64,000 nt of DNA from CAXXXW01 sp963665555 (GTDB lineage Bacteria; Pseudomonadota; Alphaproteobacteria; Thalassobaculales; Thalassobaculaceae), in the NCBI GenBank assembly GCA_963665555.2, contig OY762308.1:2914001-2978000 (forward strand). The letters run 5' to 3'. A model generated the notes under the pieces. It saw only the letters and a program-made list of their open reading frames with translations. It ran no database searches and was not told where the DNA came from. A program made the translations under genes and the position numbers. The stretch's first letter is position 1. Each line of letters opens with the position of its first letter. Of the stretch, positions 27,342-34,805 are shown one piece after another.

Positions 27342-28370
27342 CTACCGGAACGGCGGCGCGTAGAGGATGCCGCCGTCCTTGTAGAGGGCGTTCAGCCCCC
27401 GGCCGAGGCCGAGCTTGGTGTCGGGGCCGATGTAGCGGTCGAAAATCTCGGCGTAGTTGCCCTCCGCCGCGATCGCGCGGACCGCCCACTGGGCGTCGAG
27501 GCCGAGCATCTCGCCGAAGCTGCCCTCGGAGCCGAGCATCCGGTTGGTCTCCGGGTTGTCGGTGCCGGCGGCCATCTCCATGACGTTGGCCGCCGTCACG
27601 CCGTTCTCCTCGGCGATGATCAGCGCGTTCAGCACCCAGCGCGCGATGTCCGCCCACTGGTCGTCGCCATGGCGCACGAGCGGGCCGAGCGGCTCCTTGG
27701 AGACGATTTCGGGATAGACGATGTGCTGGTCCGCGTCCTCGAAGGTGGCCTTGGTGGCCGCGAGGCCGGAGGCGTCCGTGGTGTAGACGTCGCAGCGCTC
27801 GGCCTCGTAGGCGGCGCGGGCCTCGGCGTTGGTTTCGATCGGCACCGGCTCGTAGTCGATGTTGTTGGTGCGCGCGAAATCCGCCAGGTTCAGCTCGGTC
27901 GTCGTGCCCGTCTGGATGCAGATGGACGCGCCGCTCAGCTCCTTCGCGCTGGTCACGCCGAGCGACTTGCGGCCGATGAAGCCCTGGCCGTCGTAGTAGT
28001 TGACGCCGAGGAAGGTGAAGCCGAGGTCGACGTCGCGCGAGAGCGTCCAGGTGGTGTTGCGCGAGAGCACGTCGATCTCGCCCGACTGCAGCGCCGGGAA
28101 GCGGTTCTTGCCGGTGAGGTTGACGAACTTGATCTTGCTCGCGTCGCCGAGCACGGCGGCGGCCAGCGCCCGGCAATAGGCGACGTCGAAGCCGGTCCAT
28201 TCGCCGTTGTCGTCGGTGAAGGCGAAACCGGCGAGGCCGGTGTTGATGCCGCATTTGAGTTCGCCGGCGGCGCGCACATCGTCGAGCGTGGCGGCCGTCG
28301 CCGGCGCGCCGCCCGCGAACGCCGCCATGCCGGCGACCGCCGCCGCGCTGGCGAGGAGTTTGAGTTTCAT
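27342..28370 (-). CDS. aapJ: General L-amino-acid ABC transporter substrate-binding protein (AapJ-like)
   Basis: Periplasmic binding protein of 342 residues. A Sec signal peptide covers residues 1 to about 27 (MKLKLLASAAAVAGMAAFAG, cleavage near ATAA). The mature domain shows the SBP_bac_3 pattern: GELKCGINTGLAGFAF, TGFDVAYCRALAAAVLGD and EIDVLSRNTTWTLSRD, and ends YKDGGILYAPPFR. The conserved paired cysteines of the AapJ group are present. It heads the operon aapJ-Q-M-P. The start at 28370 is fixed by the signal peptide. Confidence 0.93.
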   Translation of the reverse strand: MKLKLLASAAAVAGMAAFAGGAPATAATLDDVRAAGELKCGINTGLAGFAFTDDNGEWTGFDVAYCRALAAAVLGDASKIKFVNLTGKNRFPALQSGEIDVLSRNTTWTLSRDVDLGFTFLGVNYYDGQGFIGRKSLGVTSAKELSGASICIQTGTTTELNLADFARTNNIDYEPVPIETNAEARAAYEAERCDVYTTDASGLAATKATFEDADQHIVYPEIVSKEPLGPLVRHGDDQWADIARWVLNALIIAEENGVTAANVMEMAAGTDNPETNRMLGSEGSFGEMLGLDAQWAVRAIAAEGNYAEIFDRYIGPDTKLGLGRGLNALYKDGGILYAPPFR

Positions 28371-28528
28371 GTCGCGTCTCCAGATTCCCTGGTTCCGAAG
28401 ACCGGGGCGGATTGCCGCCCCGGCTTCCCGGGAATCTAGTCGCGGCCCGGCCGCGTTGCAAGGGCGAAGGCGCGGGGGCGCCGCGCGGGGCCGCGCCGCG
28501 CCGCGGCTTTCCGTCGCCCGGATCGCCG

Positions 28529-28852
28529 CTACCGCACCGTCGAGCGGGAGGTCGGGACGATGCGCTGGACCTGGATCGCCTCGCGGTCGATCAGGCCGCC
28601 GACATTGGGCGCGACCTCGTTCTTCCAGAAGTCGCTCTGGTAAACCGCCTCGTACTGCGCCTCGCGCTCGCCCTCGCTCTCGAACCGGCGCAGCCAGATA
28701 TAGACCGATTCGTCCTCCTCGCCCCGGAAGCTGCCGCAGATCACCATGCCCTTGGAGACCTGGAAGGGGATGATCGTCCCCTCCATGAAGGCCAGCCATT
28801 CGGCCATCTTGCCGGGCCGCACCTTGTATTGCCGCAATTCGTAGAACGCCAT
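28529..28852 (-). CDS. NIPSNAP family protein
   Basis: A 107-residue ferredoxin-fold protein: MAFYELRQYKVRPGKMAEWL at the N-terminus, followed by GSFRGEEDESVYIWLRRFES. The YELRxYxxxPGKxxEW pattern defines the NIPSNAP family. Its members are small dimeric proteins of unclear function, often encoded near catabolic enzymes. It stands alone here, between the amino-acid transporter and the repeat array. Confidence 0.85.
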   Translation of the reverse strand: MAFYELRQYKVRPGKMAEWLAFMEGTIIPFQVSKGMVICGSFRGEEDESVYIWLRRFESEGEREAQYEAVYQSDFWKNEVAPNVGGLIDREAIQVQRIVPTSRSTVR

Positions 28853-28976
28853 CGCCGTGCTCCTCCCTCGTCCGCCGGCCGCGCCCGGCCGAACGCCGGG
28901 CGCCGATGCCGGAGCCTACCCCGGATCGCCGCCGGACGGAACGGCGCGGACGCCAGCGGCGCGCGCCGTATTGCCG

Positions 28977-29330
28977 CCAGCCTATAACATGGCGCGCGAT
29001 CCGCTCCATGCATCTCCCAGCCTATAATATGGCGCGTCCGGCGCCCCATACATCTCCCAGCCTATAATATGGCGCACGATTCCCTCCATGCATCTCCCAG
29101 CCTATAACAAGGAGCGTTCGGCGCTCCATACATCTCCCAGCCTCCCAGCCTATAACATGGAGCGTTCGGCGCTCCATGCGTCTCCCAGCCTATAACATGG
29201 AGCGTTCGGCGCTCCATGCGTCTCCCAGCCTATAATATGGGGCGCGATCCTCTCCATGCATCTCCCAGCCTATAACAAGGACCGCGATTCCCTCCATGCA
29301 TCCGCCAGCCTATAATACGGGCGCCGCGAA
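28977..29330. repeat. Left 40-bp tandem hairpin-repeat array (9 units)
   Basis: Units begin (CCAG) at 28977, 29017, 29057, 29097, 29145, 29185, 29225, 29265 and 29305. The period is exactly 40 bp except for an 8-bp duplication (CCTCCCAG) between units 4 and 5; the last unit is partial. Each unit is CCAGCCTATAAY plus ATGG or AAGG, then a variable middle, CCAT and a TCTC linker. The best units (29145, 29185) form CATGGAGCG-TTCGG-CGCTCCATG hairpins; others keep shorter ATGG/CCAT pairing with different middles. A period of 40 is not divisible by three, so the array is non-coding. It fills most of the gap between the NIPSNAP gene and fic. Confidence 0.9.
29311..29316 (+). promoter_or_regulatory. 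Consensus -10 element (TATAAT) ahead of fic, inside the last repeat unit
   Basis: The last unit of the left array ends in TATAATACGGGCGCC, placing a perfect TATAAT 32 bp before the fic ATG and ahead of a GAGGGGAGG ribosome site (29335-29343). No good -35 hexamer is visible 16-18 bp upstream (TTCCCT is the nearest), so promoter activity is only a possibility. Confidence 0.35.
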
Positions 29331-29348
29331 AGCCGAGGGGAGGCGGGC

Positions 29349-30542
29349 ATGGACGACGCCGGCGCGACGGATGGCCAGGGCCGGGCCGGCCGCTACGCGC
29401 GCCAGCCCGCCGGTTACCGCGCGTTCCTGCCGGTCCCGCTGCCGCCGGAGCCGGCGGTCCGCATGGAGGGGGAGATGCTCGAACTGCTCTCCCAGGCCAG
29501 TCTCGCGCTGGGGCGGCTGGACGGCGCCATCCACACATTGCCGGAATCCGACCTGTTCGCGCTCATGTACCTGCGCAAGGAGGCCGTGCTCTCCAGCCAG
29601 ATCGAGGGGACGCAAAGCTCGCTGCGGGATGTGCTCGCCGCCGAGGCGCGCGTCCTCTCCCCCCGGCGCCCCGGCGACGAGGGGGATGTGCTGAACTACA
29701 TGGCGGCGATGGACCACGGCCTCGCCCGCCTGGCCGACCTGCCGCTGTCCGTCCGGCTGATCCGGGAAATCCACGGAAAACTGCTGCAAGGAACGCGCGG
29801 CGGCCGTCTGGCGCCGGGCGAGCTGCGCCGGTCGCAGAACTGGATCGGCCCGGCCGGCGCGACCCCGGACGACGCGACCTTCGTCCCGCCGCCCTTCGAG
29901 GAGGTGCCGGGCGCGCTGGCGGACCTGGAGAAGTTCCTCCACCGCGAGGACGACGGCATCCCCCCGCTGGTCCGCATCGGGCTGGCGCACGCGCAGTTCG
30001 AGACCATCCACCCCTTCCTCGACGGCAACGGGCGGACGGGGCGGATGCTGATCGCCTTCTTCCTGTGCGAGCGGGGCCTCCTCGCCAGGCCCGTGCTCTA
30101 CCTGTCGCACTACCTGAAGCGGCGCCGGACGGAGTATTACGACCGCCTCCAGGCGGTGCGCGACGCCGGGGACTGGGAGGGCTGGCTCGCCTTCTTCCTG
30201 CGCGGCGTGGCGGAGGTCGGCGCCGAGGCGGTCGAGACGGCGCGGCGCGTGCTCGACCTGCGCGAGGCGCATCGCGCCGCCGTCACCGCCAATCTCGGCC
30301 GGGCCGCCGGGAACGGCCATCTCGTGCTGGAGGCGCTCTACCGCAAGCCGGTCGTGACGGTCGCCGACGCGCGGGAAATCGCCGGCGTGACCTACGCCGC
30401 CGCGAACAACCTGGTCGCGCGGCTGGTCTCGATCGGCGTCCTGGAGGAGATCAGCGGGCGCAAGCGCAACCGGGCGTTCCTCTACCGGGACTACATGCGC
30501 GTCTTCTCCGACGACCCGGAAGACACGCCGACAGGCGTGTAG
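29349..30542 (+). CDS. Fic-domain protein, class II (predicted AMP transferase)
   Basis: A 397-residue Fic protein. The N-terminal inhibitory helix contains SSQIEGTQS (Ser82-xxx-Glu86-Gly87), the class II (S/T)xxxE(G/N) motif. The active-site loop is HPFLDGNGRTGRM (His221), the complete HxFx(D/E)GNGRxxR motif. A C-terminal winged-helix domain follows (REIAGVTYAAANNLVARL, then a SGRKRNRAFLY end). Intact Fic domains usually transfer AMP to hydroxyl side chains of target proteins, and the wHTH suggests DNA binding or self-regulation. It is flanked on both sides by the same 40-bp repeats, which is very unusual. Base composition is high-GC like the host. Confidence 0.93.
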   Translation: MDDAGATDGQGRAGRYARQPAGYRAFLPVPLPPEPAVRMEGEMLELLSQASLALGRLDGAIHTLPESDLFALMYLRKEAVLSSQIEGTQSSLRDVLAAEARVLSPRRPGDEGDVLNYMAAMDHGLARLADLPLSVRLIREIHGKLLQGTRGGRLAPGELRRSQNWIGPAGATPDDATFVPPPFEEVPGALADLEKFLHREDDGIPPLVRIGLAHAQFETIHPFLDGNGRTGRMLIAFFLCERGLLARPVLYLSHYLKRRRTEYYDRLQAVRDAGDWEGWLAFFLRGVAEVGAEAVETARRVLDLREAHRAAVTANLGRAAGNGHLVLEALYRKPVVTVADAREIAGVTYAAANNLVARLVSIGVLEEISGRKRNRAFLYRDYMRVFSDDPEDTPTGV

Positions 30543-30580
30543 GGCGCGCCGCGGACCGGCCGCCGCGTCCCATACCGCCG

Positions 30581-30880
30581 CCAGCCTATAATATGGGCGG
30601 CTCCGCGCTCCATACTGCCGCCAGCCTATAACATGGAGCGCGATTCGTCCCATACTGCCGCCAGCCTATAATATGGGGGGCAATCCGTTCCATATGTCCG
30701 CCAGCCTATAACAAGGACGGCTCCGCGCGCCATGCATCTCCCAGCCTATAATATGGAGCGCGATCCCCTCCATGTATCTCCCAGCCTATAATATGGAGCA
30801 CGATCCCCTCCATACCGCCGCCAGCCTATAATAAGGAGCGCGCCCGCGCCCATGCATCCGCCAGCCTGTAACAAGGAGCC
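30581..30880. repeat. Right 40-bp tandem hairpin-repeat array (8 units)
   Basis: CCAG unit starts fall exactly every 40 bp at 30581, 30621, 30661, 30701, 30741, 30781, 30821 and 30861; a half unit (CGCGTCCCATACCG) precedes the first. The units are the same element in the same orientation as the array upstream of fic, with TATAAT, TATAAC or (last unit) TGTAAC cores and ATGG...CCAT arms. The unit at 30781 has TATGGAG/CTCCATA arms; many others pair for only 4-6 bp. The linker is CCGCCAG in some units and CTCCCAG in others, mixed along the array. The array ends about 50 bp before a truncated membrane-protein gene. Confidence 0.9.
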
Positions 30881-30930
30881 GGCGCGGACCGCTTTCCCGC
30901 CGCCGGGCGCCGCGGTAACCTTCCGGGGCC

Positions 30931-31104
30931 ATGGACGCATCCCACGCCAGGGTCGAGCATCTCAAGATGACGCAAGGCGTTATCGACCGCCTCGCGGACA
31001 ACTGCGCGCGCGCGAAGACCTGGACCGCGGCGCTGGCCGCGGCGGTGCTGGTCTTCGCCGGCGCCGCGCCCGATCCGGGCTGGCCGGTGGCGGCGGGCGG
31101 GTAG
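30931..31104 (+). pseudogene. Truncated copy of the TIR-associated membrane-protein gene
   Basis: A 57-residue frame (MDASHARVEHLKMTQGVIDR...) ending at a TAG. It aligns along its whole length with the first 57 residues of the intact gene at 31719-32147: shared EHLK, QGV, KTW and GG positions, about half identical by eye. It stops exactly where that protein enters its second membrane helix. The copy is GC-rich, unlike the AT-rich intact one, so the two are diverged paralogues and not a recent duplication. After the stop, another frame (31101-31202) reads NWMRHDRNYYCYK, vaguely like the intact continuation (FWRMDANYLHLEK), which hints at a decayed frameshifted tail. Confidence 0.65.
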
Positions 31105-31227
31105 GGCGTAGCTTGAATTGGATGCGGCACGACAGAAATTATTATTGCTATAAAATAGCATTTACTGTCCTTCTAAGCAAACGGACTTATTTTCGGTATT
31201 AGGTTATATTGAATTTCGTATATGAAA

Positions 31228-31722
31228 TTATTTTGTATTTCTCAATCGAAGAGATTCTTCGATGATTGCAGACAGATTCTGTTTGATCCATGCATATCTT
31301 TCTTGGCTATCTCTTCCCATAGGATCATAACATTTCACATATTCAGAAAGACGTTTTTGTCCAATGCGGATATAACTGAACGGATTGGCTCCTTTACGAC
31401 TCACATTTCCGTTCAAATTTTTCAATCCATGAATACGTATGCCGCAAATGCCTTTTCCATTGTCCCAAGATCTGCAAATCTCGTAATTAATCCACTCGCG
31501 ATTCGCTGTGTTTGACCCCACCAAAACAACCGTACATGACCGCCCATGCATCTGATTATCGATCCAGTTCCTGATCGCGCGCTTTCCACCCCGTTTCACC
31601 TCTTCCCAATCGTTATCGCGCGCCGACGGATTGCCTTCGACAACGCCCATATTTCGAACTTGGGCGGCCCGCGAGCTATCTTCGTCGTAATGGAAACTGT
31701 AGAACACTCTGCGCACGGTCAT
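31228..31722 (-). CDS. TIR-like domain protein (DUF1863/ThsB-like)
   Basis: A 164-residue stand-alone TIR-like domain. It starts RRVFYSFHYDED, continues with WEEVKRGGKRAIRNWIDNQM, a core strand CTVVLVGSNTANREW, and INYEICRSWDNGKGICGI, whose Glu81 is at the position of the catalytic TIR glutamate. IHGLKN follows. The pattern matches the MTH538/ThsB-type family, whose members make NAD-derived signals in Thoeris defence. The start at 31722 has a GGAGGTGG ribosome site and overlaps the upstream gene's TGA by 4 bp. The gene is strongly AT-rich relative to the genome, so acquisition is likely. The defence function is inferred. Confidence 0.85.
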   Translation of the reverse strand: MTVRRVFYSFHYDEDSSRAAQVRNMGVVEGNPSARDNDWEEVKRGGKRAIRNWIDNQMHGRSCTVVLVGSNTANREWINYEICRSWDNGKGICGIRIHGLKNLNGNVSRKGANPFSYIRIGQKRLSEYVKCYDPMGRDSQERYAWIKQNLSAIIEESLRLRNTK

Positions 31723-32147
31723 TTTCCACCTCCACACGCGGTGACAATCCAAAGTAGTGACATAACCAACAACAGCGGGCCGTAAAACAATATCACGGAC
31801 CAAGATCGAACGATTTTCCATATGGAATCCACCGATTTCACATACGGTTTGTAATCCAAATCGAAAGCAGTTATCGGTTCATCTTCGACTATCGCATTAT
31901 AGAGTTGGACGTAACACTTCTCAAGATGGAGATAATTGGCGTCCATCCTCCAAAAAACGATCACCGCCACCCAACCGCCAACGGCAATCCACCAACTCGG
32001 ATCGTCGGAAATGCCCGAAAAAATCAGCGTGGCGGTAGCGAGCGATACGGCCCATGTTTTCATCTGCGCGCTGTTGCCGGCCATGCGCGTCACGACGCCC
32101 TGCGCCAGCTTCAGGTGCTCGATCTTGATTTGGAGACCGTCAGACAT
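31719..32147 (-). CDS. Three-helix membrane protein coupled to the TIR gene
   Basis: A 142-residue protein with a soluble amphipathic N-terminus (IEHLKLAQGVVTRM), two membrane helices (about 31-46 and 52-67), a polar domain with NYLHLEKCYVQLYNAI (68-115), and a third membrane helix (about 116-137). It resembles SLATT-like or small effector membrane proteins in layout, though I cannot place it in a named family. It is the first gene of a two-gene operon and is coupled by ATGA overlap to the TIR gene. This position suits a membrane-disrupting effector triggered by a TIR product. A truncated homologue lies at 30931. The start at 32147 is supported by alignment with that copy. AT-rich. Confidence 0.7.
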   Translation of the reverse strand: MSDGLQIKIEHLKLAQGVVTRMAGNSAQMKTWAVSLATATLIFSGISDDPSWWIAVGGWVAVIVFWRMDANYLHLEKCYVQLYNAIVEDEPITAFDLDYKPYVKSVDSIWKIVRSWSVILFYGPLLLVMSLLWIVTACGGGK

Positions 32148-32189
32148 GACCGTGCCATAGCACAAGGCATGGCGCGGAACAACGGTTTC

Positions 32190-32978
32190 TCATTCCCCGA
32201 ACGACGCTGTCACCCGCCCCAGCGGGCCGAAGTCCATTTCCACCCGCGCGCCGGGCGCGATGGGGAGCGGCTGGGCGCAGGTGCCGGTGGTGACGATTTC
32301 GCCCGCCCGCAGGCCCACGCCGAGGCGGGAGAGTTCGTTGGCGATCCAGGCGAGCGCGATGCGAGGGCCGCCCAGCACGTTGCGCCCCGCGCCCTCGTGG
32401 ACCGGCCCGCCGGCGACCCGCGCCTCCACCGGGTGCGCCGCCAGGTCCGTCTCGCGCCACGAGTCCGGCATCGCCGGGCCGAGCACGAAGTCGCGCGCGC
32501 AGGCGTTGTCGGCGATCAGCTGCGGGCCGCCCGCGCGCTCGAACGGCGCGAAGCGCGAGTCCGGAACCTCGATCGCCGCGTGCAGCGCCGCCGCCGCCGC
32601 GACCGCCTCTTTCGGCGTCCAGGGTTCGGCGCGCGGCGGCAGGTCGGCGCCGAGCCGGAAGGCGAACTCCGGCTCCGCCACCGCCATCCGGTTGTGGGCG
32701 AGCGAGAGCGTCGCGCCGTCGCCGTACACCCGGTCCGCGAGCAGCCGGCCGGCCAGCGGCCCGTCCACGCCGATATGCGCCTGCCCGGCGGCGCTGGTGG
32801 CGGCGATCTTCCAGCCGAAGGCGGGACCGCCGCCGAGCGCCGCGAACGCCGCCTGTATCGCATAGCCGCCGGCCCGGTCCGCCGGGCGCAGCCCTTCGGG
32901 CAGGGATTCGATAACGGTCCCGCCTTGCCAGCAGTCCCGCAGCAGCCGCGCGGCCTCCCGCGCCCGTTCCCGGTCCAT
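32190..32978 (-). CDS. 2-keto-4-pentenoate hydratase / fumarylacetoacetate hydrolase family protein
   Basis: A 262-residue member of the MhpD/DmpH-like branch of the FAH superfamily. It shows FGWKIAATSAAGQAHIGV, AVAEPEFAFRLGADLPP with the metal-binding Glu pair (EPEFAF), a region around AAIEVPDSRF, and VTTGTCAQPLPIAPGARVE near the C-terminus. The enzyme would hydrate or decarboxylate an unsaturated keto acid in a ring-cleavage-type pathway. It is followed on the same strand by an SDR start 30 bp upstream, so both probably belong to one catabolic operon. Confidence 0.85.
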   Translation of the reverse strand: MDRERAREAARLLRDCWQGGTVIESLPEGLRPADRAGGYAIQAAFAALGGGPAFGWKIAATSAAGQAHIGVDGPLAGRLLADRVYGDGATLSLAHNRMAVAEPEFAFRLGADLPPRAEPWTPKEAVAAAAALHAAIEVPDSRFAPFERAGGPQLIADNACARDFVLGPAMPDSWRETDLAAHPVEARVAGGPVHEGAGRNVLGGPRIALAWIANELSRLGVGLRAGEIVTTGTCAQPLPIAPGARVEMDFGPLGRVTASFGE

Positions 32979-33007
32979 CGCGTCCTCCCCCGCGTTCCGC
33001 GCGCCGT

Positions 33008-33709
33008 TCACCAGACTTCGCCGTGCGGGCGGAGTTCGACGGCGAAGCTCCACGCCCCCCGGGGCTGGCGGGCGACATGGAAGACCTCCTCCGCGATCTC
33101 CGCCGGCGCGATGTAGAAATCGTCGGGCTTGCCGGGGTTCATCCGGCGTGTCCAGCGCAGGTCGATCGTCGCGTCGATGGTCACATAGGCGACATGCACG
33201 CCCTTCGGCCCGGCGTCGCGGGCGATCGATTCGGCGAGGATGCGCTGCGCCGCCTTGGACGGCGCGAAGGCGGCGAAGCGCGGCCGGCCCCGGTGGGCGG
33301 CGGTGTTGCCGGTGACGACCAGCGCGCCGCGCCCGGCCTCGATCATCGGCGGGACCGTGAGCCGCGCCAGATGCAGCAGCGCCATGCAGTTCACCTGGAA
33401 ATTGCGCTCCAGGTCGGCCGGATCGACTTCGAGGAAGGTCCCCCAGGCGCCGCCGACCGCGTTGTGGACCACGACTTCCGGCGCGCCGAGATCGGCCGCG
33501 ACGCGCTCCACCGTCTCGGCCAGCGCTTCGGTGTCCGTCACGTCGCAGGGATAGGCGCGCGTCCCCGCGACCTCTTCCGCGATCCGGTCGAGCCGGTCGC
33601 CGCGCCGCGCCAGCATCGCGACCTCGTAGCCGCCGCGCGCGAAGCGTTCGACGATGGCGCGCCCGGTTCCCCAGCCGACGCCGGTCACGAGACAGGATTT
33701 CCCCGCCAT
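33008..33709 (-). CDS. Atypical short-chain dehydrogenase/reductase lacking the catalytic Tyr
   Basis: A 233-residue SDR. The Rossmann motif is GVGWGTGRAIV (TGxxxGxG altered to TGVGWGTG), and CDVTD and VHNAVGG follow. The expected YxxxK is FAPSK (Phe148, Lys152) and the catalytic Ser position is Asn135 (VVTGNTAA), so both proton-relay residues are replaced. It may be a nucleotide-binding or isomerase-like relative, not a normal dehydrogenase. It lies 30 bp upstream of the hydratase gene on the same strand. Confidence 0.85.
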   Translation of the reverse strand: MAGKSCLVTGVGWGTGRAIVERFARGGYEVAMLARRGDRLDRIAEEVAGTRAYPCDVTDTEALAETVERVAADLGAPEVVVHNAVGGAWGTFLEVDPADLERNFQVNCMALLHLARLTVPPMIEAGRGALVVTGNTAAHRGRPRFAAFAPSKAAQRILAESIARDAGPKGVHVAYVTIDATIDLRWTRRMNPGKPDDFYIAPAEIAEEVFHVARQPRGAWSFAVELRPHGEVW

Positions 33710-33902
33710 GAGCCTTTCCCCTCCCCAGGCCGTTTCCGGGAGCGGAGACTAGCAACCGGAGCGCGCCGGGGGAAACCTTCCGGTCCGCCGTCCCCGCGAT
33801 CCCATCCTCGATGGAGCGGGGCGGGGCGCGGAACGGGCGGCGCGGCGGGCGGGAAGCGGCTATACTCGCGCCGTTCGAGGTTCCGGCGGGGGGAGCGGGC
33901 CG

Positions 33903-34751
33903 ATGGTCGACATGAGCGGGCGGACGGTGGTCGTCACCGGCGGCGCCGGCGGTTTCGGGCGGGCGTTCGCGCGCGCCTTCCTGGGCGCGGGGGCGAATGT
34001 CGCCGCGCTCGACATAACCGAAGAGGGCTTGGCCGAACTGGCGGCCGAGCATCGCGGCGTCAACGCCGGCCGGCTCATGACGCGCCGGGCCGACATCGCG
34101 GACTACGAATCCTGCCGCGCGGCGGTCGAGGAGGTCGTCGCGCGGTTCGGCGGCGTCCATGTCCTGGTCAACAACGCCGGCATGGGGATGAGCACGATCC
34201 GCGACGACCACATGACCGTCCCGATCCGCATCGACGAGATCGAGCCGGAGGCGTGGAACGCCATGGTCGGCGTCAACCTGACCGGGCCGTGGAACATGAC
34301 GAAGGCGGCGATCGGCCATCTGCGCGCCGCCGGCGGCGGGCGCATCTTCAATGTCACCACCAGCTTCTTCACCATGCTGCGCGGCTCCTTCCACCCCTAC
34401 GGGCCGTCCAAGTCCGGCTTCGAGTCGATGAGCGCGGGCCACGCGACCGAATTCGCGCCCGACGGCGTGACGGTGAACGTGGTCGTGCCCGGCGGGCCGG
34501 CCGACACGCCGATGGTCCCGGAAAGCGCCGGTTTCGACCGCGCCGGCCTGATCCGGCCCGAGGCGATGGCCCGGCCGGCGCTGTGGCTGTGCTCGCCGGA
34601 GGGCGACGGCGTGACCGGCAACCGCTATGTCGCCGCGCTGTGGGACCCGGAGAAGAGCGTCGAGGAGAACCGCGCGGCGGCCGAGGCGCCGATCGCCTGG
34701 CCGGATCTGGCGCTGAGCCCGGTCTGGCCCGGCGGGCGGCCGGACGACTAG
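33903..34751 (+). CDS. Short-chain dehydrogenase/reductase
   Basis: A 282-residue classical SDR. It has the nucleotide-binding TGGAGGFGRAFA, a cofactor-specificity Asp in ALDI, NNAG in VLVNNAGMGM, and the catalytic Ser-Tyr-Lys set (NVTTSFF, then YGPSKSGFES). The C-terminal third is unusually long and ends ALSPVWPGGRPDD. It starts a + strand run with a second SDR and two MaoC-like genes, suggesting a shared oxidation pathway. The substrate is unknown. Confidence 0.9.
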   Translation: MVDMSGRTVVVTGGAGGFGRAFARAFLGAGANVAALDITEEGLAELAAEHRGVNAGRLMTRRADIADYESCRAAVEEVVARFGGVHVLVNNAGMGMSTIRDDHMTVPIRIDEIEPEAWNAMVGVNLTGPWNMTKAAIGHLRAAGGGRIFNVTTSFFTMLRGSFHPYGPSKSGFESMSAGHATEFAPDGVTVNVVVPGGPADTPMVPESAGFDRAGLIRPEAMARPALWLCSPEGDGVTGNRYVAALWDPEKSVEENRAAAEAPIAWPDLALSPVWPGGRPDD

Positions 34752-34805
34752 GCGCGCGCCGGCGGCGGCGCGAACGATCCGAACGGGAAGGCGAGGGAGG
34801 ACGGC

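Noticed and set aside
29145..29224. Intrinsic terminators
   Set aside because: The hairpins in the repeat units are followed by TCTCCCAG, not a U-run, and they lie upstream of a gene as well as downstream.
28977..30880. CRISPR array
   Set aside because: Units are contiguous 40-bp repeats with no unique spacers; the variable part is short and self-complementary, and no cas gene is in the window.
30852..31202. A 116-residue frame over the truncated membrane gene
   Set aside because: Only its last part (31101-31202) resembles the intact protein; the remainder is an Arg/Gly-rich out-of-frame shadow of the truncated gene.
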